The position numbers were made by a program, and so were the translations under genes. A stretch of DNA of 6,759 nucleotides from Desulfobacteraceae bacterium (GTDB lineage Bacteria > Desulfobacterota > Desulfobacteria > Desulfobacterales > Desulfobacteraceae), in contig JAFLJU010000528.1 in NCBI GenBank assembly GCA_022712835.1, positions 1-6,759 of the forward strand, in the 5' to 3' direction. Of this stretch, positions 5,572 through 6,759 are shown one piece after another. The notes under the pieces are model-generated. The model was not told the origin of the DNA, did not search any database, and saw nothing but the letters and a program-made list of their open reading frames with translations. The first letter of the stretch is position 1. Every line of letters starts with the position of its first letter.

Positions 5572-6276
5572 ATGACTTGCCTGTGTAAACAGATTGCAGG
5601 GAATGACATTGAGCTATCATCCACTTGTATTGGCAGCCTCTGGATATTTGAAAGCCTTGCGCCCAAAGATATTGAAGCACTCTCCCAGAAAGCATTGAGA
5701 AAAAAGATGACAAAAGGGCAATCAGTATTTTTGCAGGGTGATTCAGCCGATGAGGTGTTTCTTATCAAGGGGGGACGTATTAAGCTCACCAAAGTTCTTA
5801 AAAATGGCACGGAGCTGATGCTCGATATACGCAAGGCAGGTGACTTTGTAGGAGAGAATATGTTCTCTGAAGAAGGCCAGTATCCTGTCAGTGCTATTTG
5901 TCTTGAAGATACATTGACATGTGGTTTTACTCGAAGCCAATTTGAAGAATTGGTGCTAAAGCACCCCAGGGTTGGTCTCCAGGTCATTAAAACCCTTAGT
6001 GAAAGGATTTCCAAGCTTACCGACCGGGTAGGCAACCTTGCGGTGGCAAATATTGAGGATCGCCTCTATAGGGTTCTGAGCAATGTTGCAAAAGAACATG
6101 GGGCGCAAAGTCCCCAGGGTGTGATGATTCAGTTTCCTTTGACCCATGAAGATCTTAGTTTTTTAACGGGTGCCCATAGGGTTACGATTACCCGGGCCAT
6201 GAAAGCACTTAAAAAAGCGGGGAAAATTATTCTTGAAGATAGACGGCTCATCCTGCCTGCTTTAAAGATTGCTTAG
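5572..6276 (+). CDS. CRP/FNR-family transcriptional regulator with NtcA-like recognition helix
   Basis: A 234-residue regulator. A cyclic-nucleotide-type beta-barrel (about 25-125) has the GENMFSEEGQ cassette at 94-103. The Arg that CRP uses to bind the cAMP phosphate (in E-R-S) is not kept; the region reads Y-P-V-S, so cAMP is an unlikely ligand. A long dimer helix (about 130-172) and a winged helix-turn-helix (about 188-230) follow. The recognition helix reads G-A-H-R-V-T-I-T-R (200-208): Arg203 and Arg208 are kept, but Val204 replaces the Glu of CRP and FNR. The R-V-T-x-T-R pattern is that of NtcA, which binds GTA-N8-TAC. Cysteines C3, C5, C19 and C117 recall FNR; C117 lines up with FNR Cys122 by context, but the N-terminal spacing is not the FNR one. 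A redox or Fe-S sensing role is therefore possible but unproven. It has its own promoter region, and operator-like sites precede both it and the flavoprotein gene. Confidence 0.88.
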   Translation: MTCLCKQIAGNDIELSSTCIGSLWIFESLAPKDIEALSQKALRKKMTKGQSVFLQGDSADEVFLIKGGRIKLTKVLKNGTELMLDIRKAGDFVGENMFSEEGQYPVSAICLEDTLTCGFTRSQFEELVLKHPRVGLQVIKTLSERISKLTDRVGNLAVANIEDRLYRVLSNVAKEHGAQSPQGVMIQFPLTHEDLSFLTGAHRVTITRAMKALKKAGKIILEDRRLILPALKIA

Positions 6277-6350
6277 GACCGCAGATAAAGCCAAAGAATT
6301 TACAAAAGCGCTTTTTGCATAAAAATTGAATGGATTCAGCACCCAGTGTG

Positions 6351-6375
6351 ATGGGGGAATTCTTGATTCCCCCAT
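6351..6375. terminator. Hairpin between convergent genes, possible bidirectional terminator
   Basis: ATGGGGGAAT (6351-6360) pairs perfectly with ATTCCCCCAT (6366-6375), giving a 10-bp stem and a TCTTG loop. It lies 74 bases after the regulator's stop and five bases after the stop of the convergent receiver gene. Position and strength suit a shared terminator. Neither side has a clear U-run, so it may instead be an mRNA 3'-end stabiliser. Confidence 0.6.
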
Positions 6376-6380
6376 AAATA

Positions 6381-6759
6381 TTAGTGGAGCAGACCGATCT
6401 TTTTTAATTTGTCGACCACAATTTCTTTGTTAAAAGGCTTGATCATATACCCATTGCATTTTCCCATGCAGGCTTTAACCGTTTCCATATCGGAGTGGGA
6501 GGTTACCATGAGAATTTTGGTGCACTCCTCTTCGTCCAAGCCCTTTTCCTTTTCCATCTTTCGAATGGTGCTCAATACTTCTATTCCGCTAATGTCCGGC
6601 ATGGAAACATCCAGGGTGATCAAATCATATGGTTGCCATTGTTCCAGGGCTGTCTTTATGGCACTCAATGCGGCTTTCCCACTTTGAACCCCCTCACAGG
6701 TGCCAAAATCGGTACTGATTCTCATCATTTTTTTCCGACTGACGATTTCATCGTCCACA
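6381..6759 (-). CDS. Stand-alone CheY-like response regulator receiver protein (5' end cut)
   Basis: About 126 residues are visible, nearly a whole receiver domain. The window cuts it at the N-terminus: the first residues read VDDE, the usual acidic motif after the first strand (as in LVVDDE), so the GTG at 6758-6756 is an internal Val and the true start lies beyond the right edge. Counting that Val as 1, the acidic pair is D2/D3, the phosphoacceptor is D50 (in LITLDVSMPD), the switch Thr is T86 (MVTSHSD), and the invariant Lys is K107 (IKPF). All receiver residues are present. The protein ends 18 residues after the lysine, so there is no output domain; it should work by protein contact, like CheY or a phosphorelay intermediate. 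The hybrid kinase at 2171-4504 could be its donor, but nothing in the gene order shows this. Confidence 0.85.
   Translation of the reverse strand, partial: VDDEIVSRKKMMRISTDFGTCEGVQSGKAALSAIKTALEQWQPYDLITLDVSMPDISGIEVLSTIRKMEKEKGLDEEECTKILMVTSHSDMETVKACMGKCNGYMIKPFNKEIVVDKLKKIGLLH

Noticed and set aside
5517..6035. Long open frame antisense to the CRP/FNR-family gene.
   Set aside because: The sense strand encodes a complete, well-matched regulator; the antisense product has no recognisable features and no ribosome binding site of note.
6303..6317. CAAAA/TTTTG hairpin after the regulator gene as a terminator.
   Set aside because: The stem is five weak pairs, mostly A-T. The 10-bp hairpin at 6351-6375 is a far better candidate.

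Overview
The window looks like a chromosomal stretch from an anaerobic, respiratory Gram-negative bacterium. A sulfate-reducing Desulfobacterota (Desulfobacter/Desulfobacula-like) is my best guess. That is an inference from moderate GC, a Tat-exported multi-cluster ferredoxin subunit with a b-type membrane partner, a cysteine-rich iron-sulfur flavoprotein, and dense two-component signalling. No sequence search was possible. There are no tRNA or rRNA genes, CRISPR arrays, insertion sequences or phage genes.

Left block (1-2109, + strand): a three-gene run reads as one operon. It encodes a membrane-anchored periplasmic thioredoxin-like protein (WCGYC active site), a Tat-signal ferredoxin subunit with four cysteine motifs and a C-terminal membrane anchor, and a small four-helix membrane protein with histidines placed like those of haem-b quinone-reactive subunits. 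The last two genes overlap and should form the electron-transfer and membrane part of an exported oxidoreductase. A catalytic subunit or multihaem cytochrome, if there is one, would lie left of the window. A strong GC-rich hairpin sits just before the first gene's ribosome binding site.

Middle (2171-4606, - strand): a large hybrid sensor kinase (six membrane helices, coiled coil, PAS, HisKA, HATPase, C-terminal receiver) converges on the operon. It is transcribed divergently from the right-hand block.

Right block (4607-6276, + strand): an iron-sulfur flavoprotein of the NADPH-dependent FMN reductase/flavodoxin-like type is followed by a CRP/FNR-family regulator. The regulator's recognition helix (HRVTITR) resembles that of NtcA. 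The promoter region of the flavoprotein gene carries a match to TGTA-N8-TACA, the kind of site NtcA-type proteins bind. It is centred 41.5 bp upstream of the start predicted from a -10-like hexamer. A related, weaker copy lies over the likely -35 of the regulator's own gene. The simplest model is a small local regulon: the regulator activates the flavoprotein gene, controls itself, and may affect the divergent kinase gene.

Right edge (6277-6759): a perfect 10-bp hairpin lies between convergent genes, then a stand-alone CheY-like receiver protein on the - strand, cut by the window edge. The most interesting points are the regulator/operator pairing, the Gly that replaces a cluster cysteine in the ferredoxin subunit, and the extra cysteine sets in the regulator and the flavoprotein.
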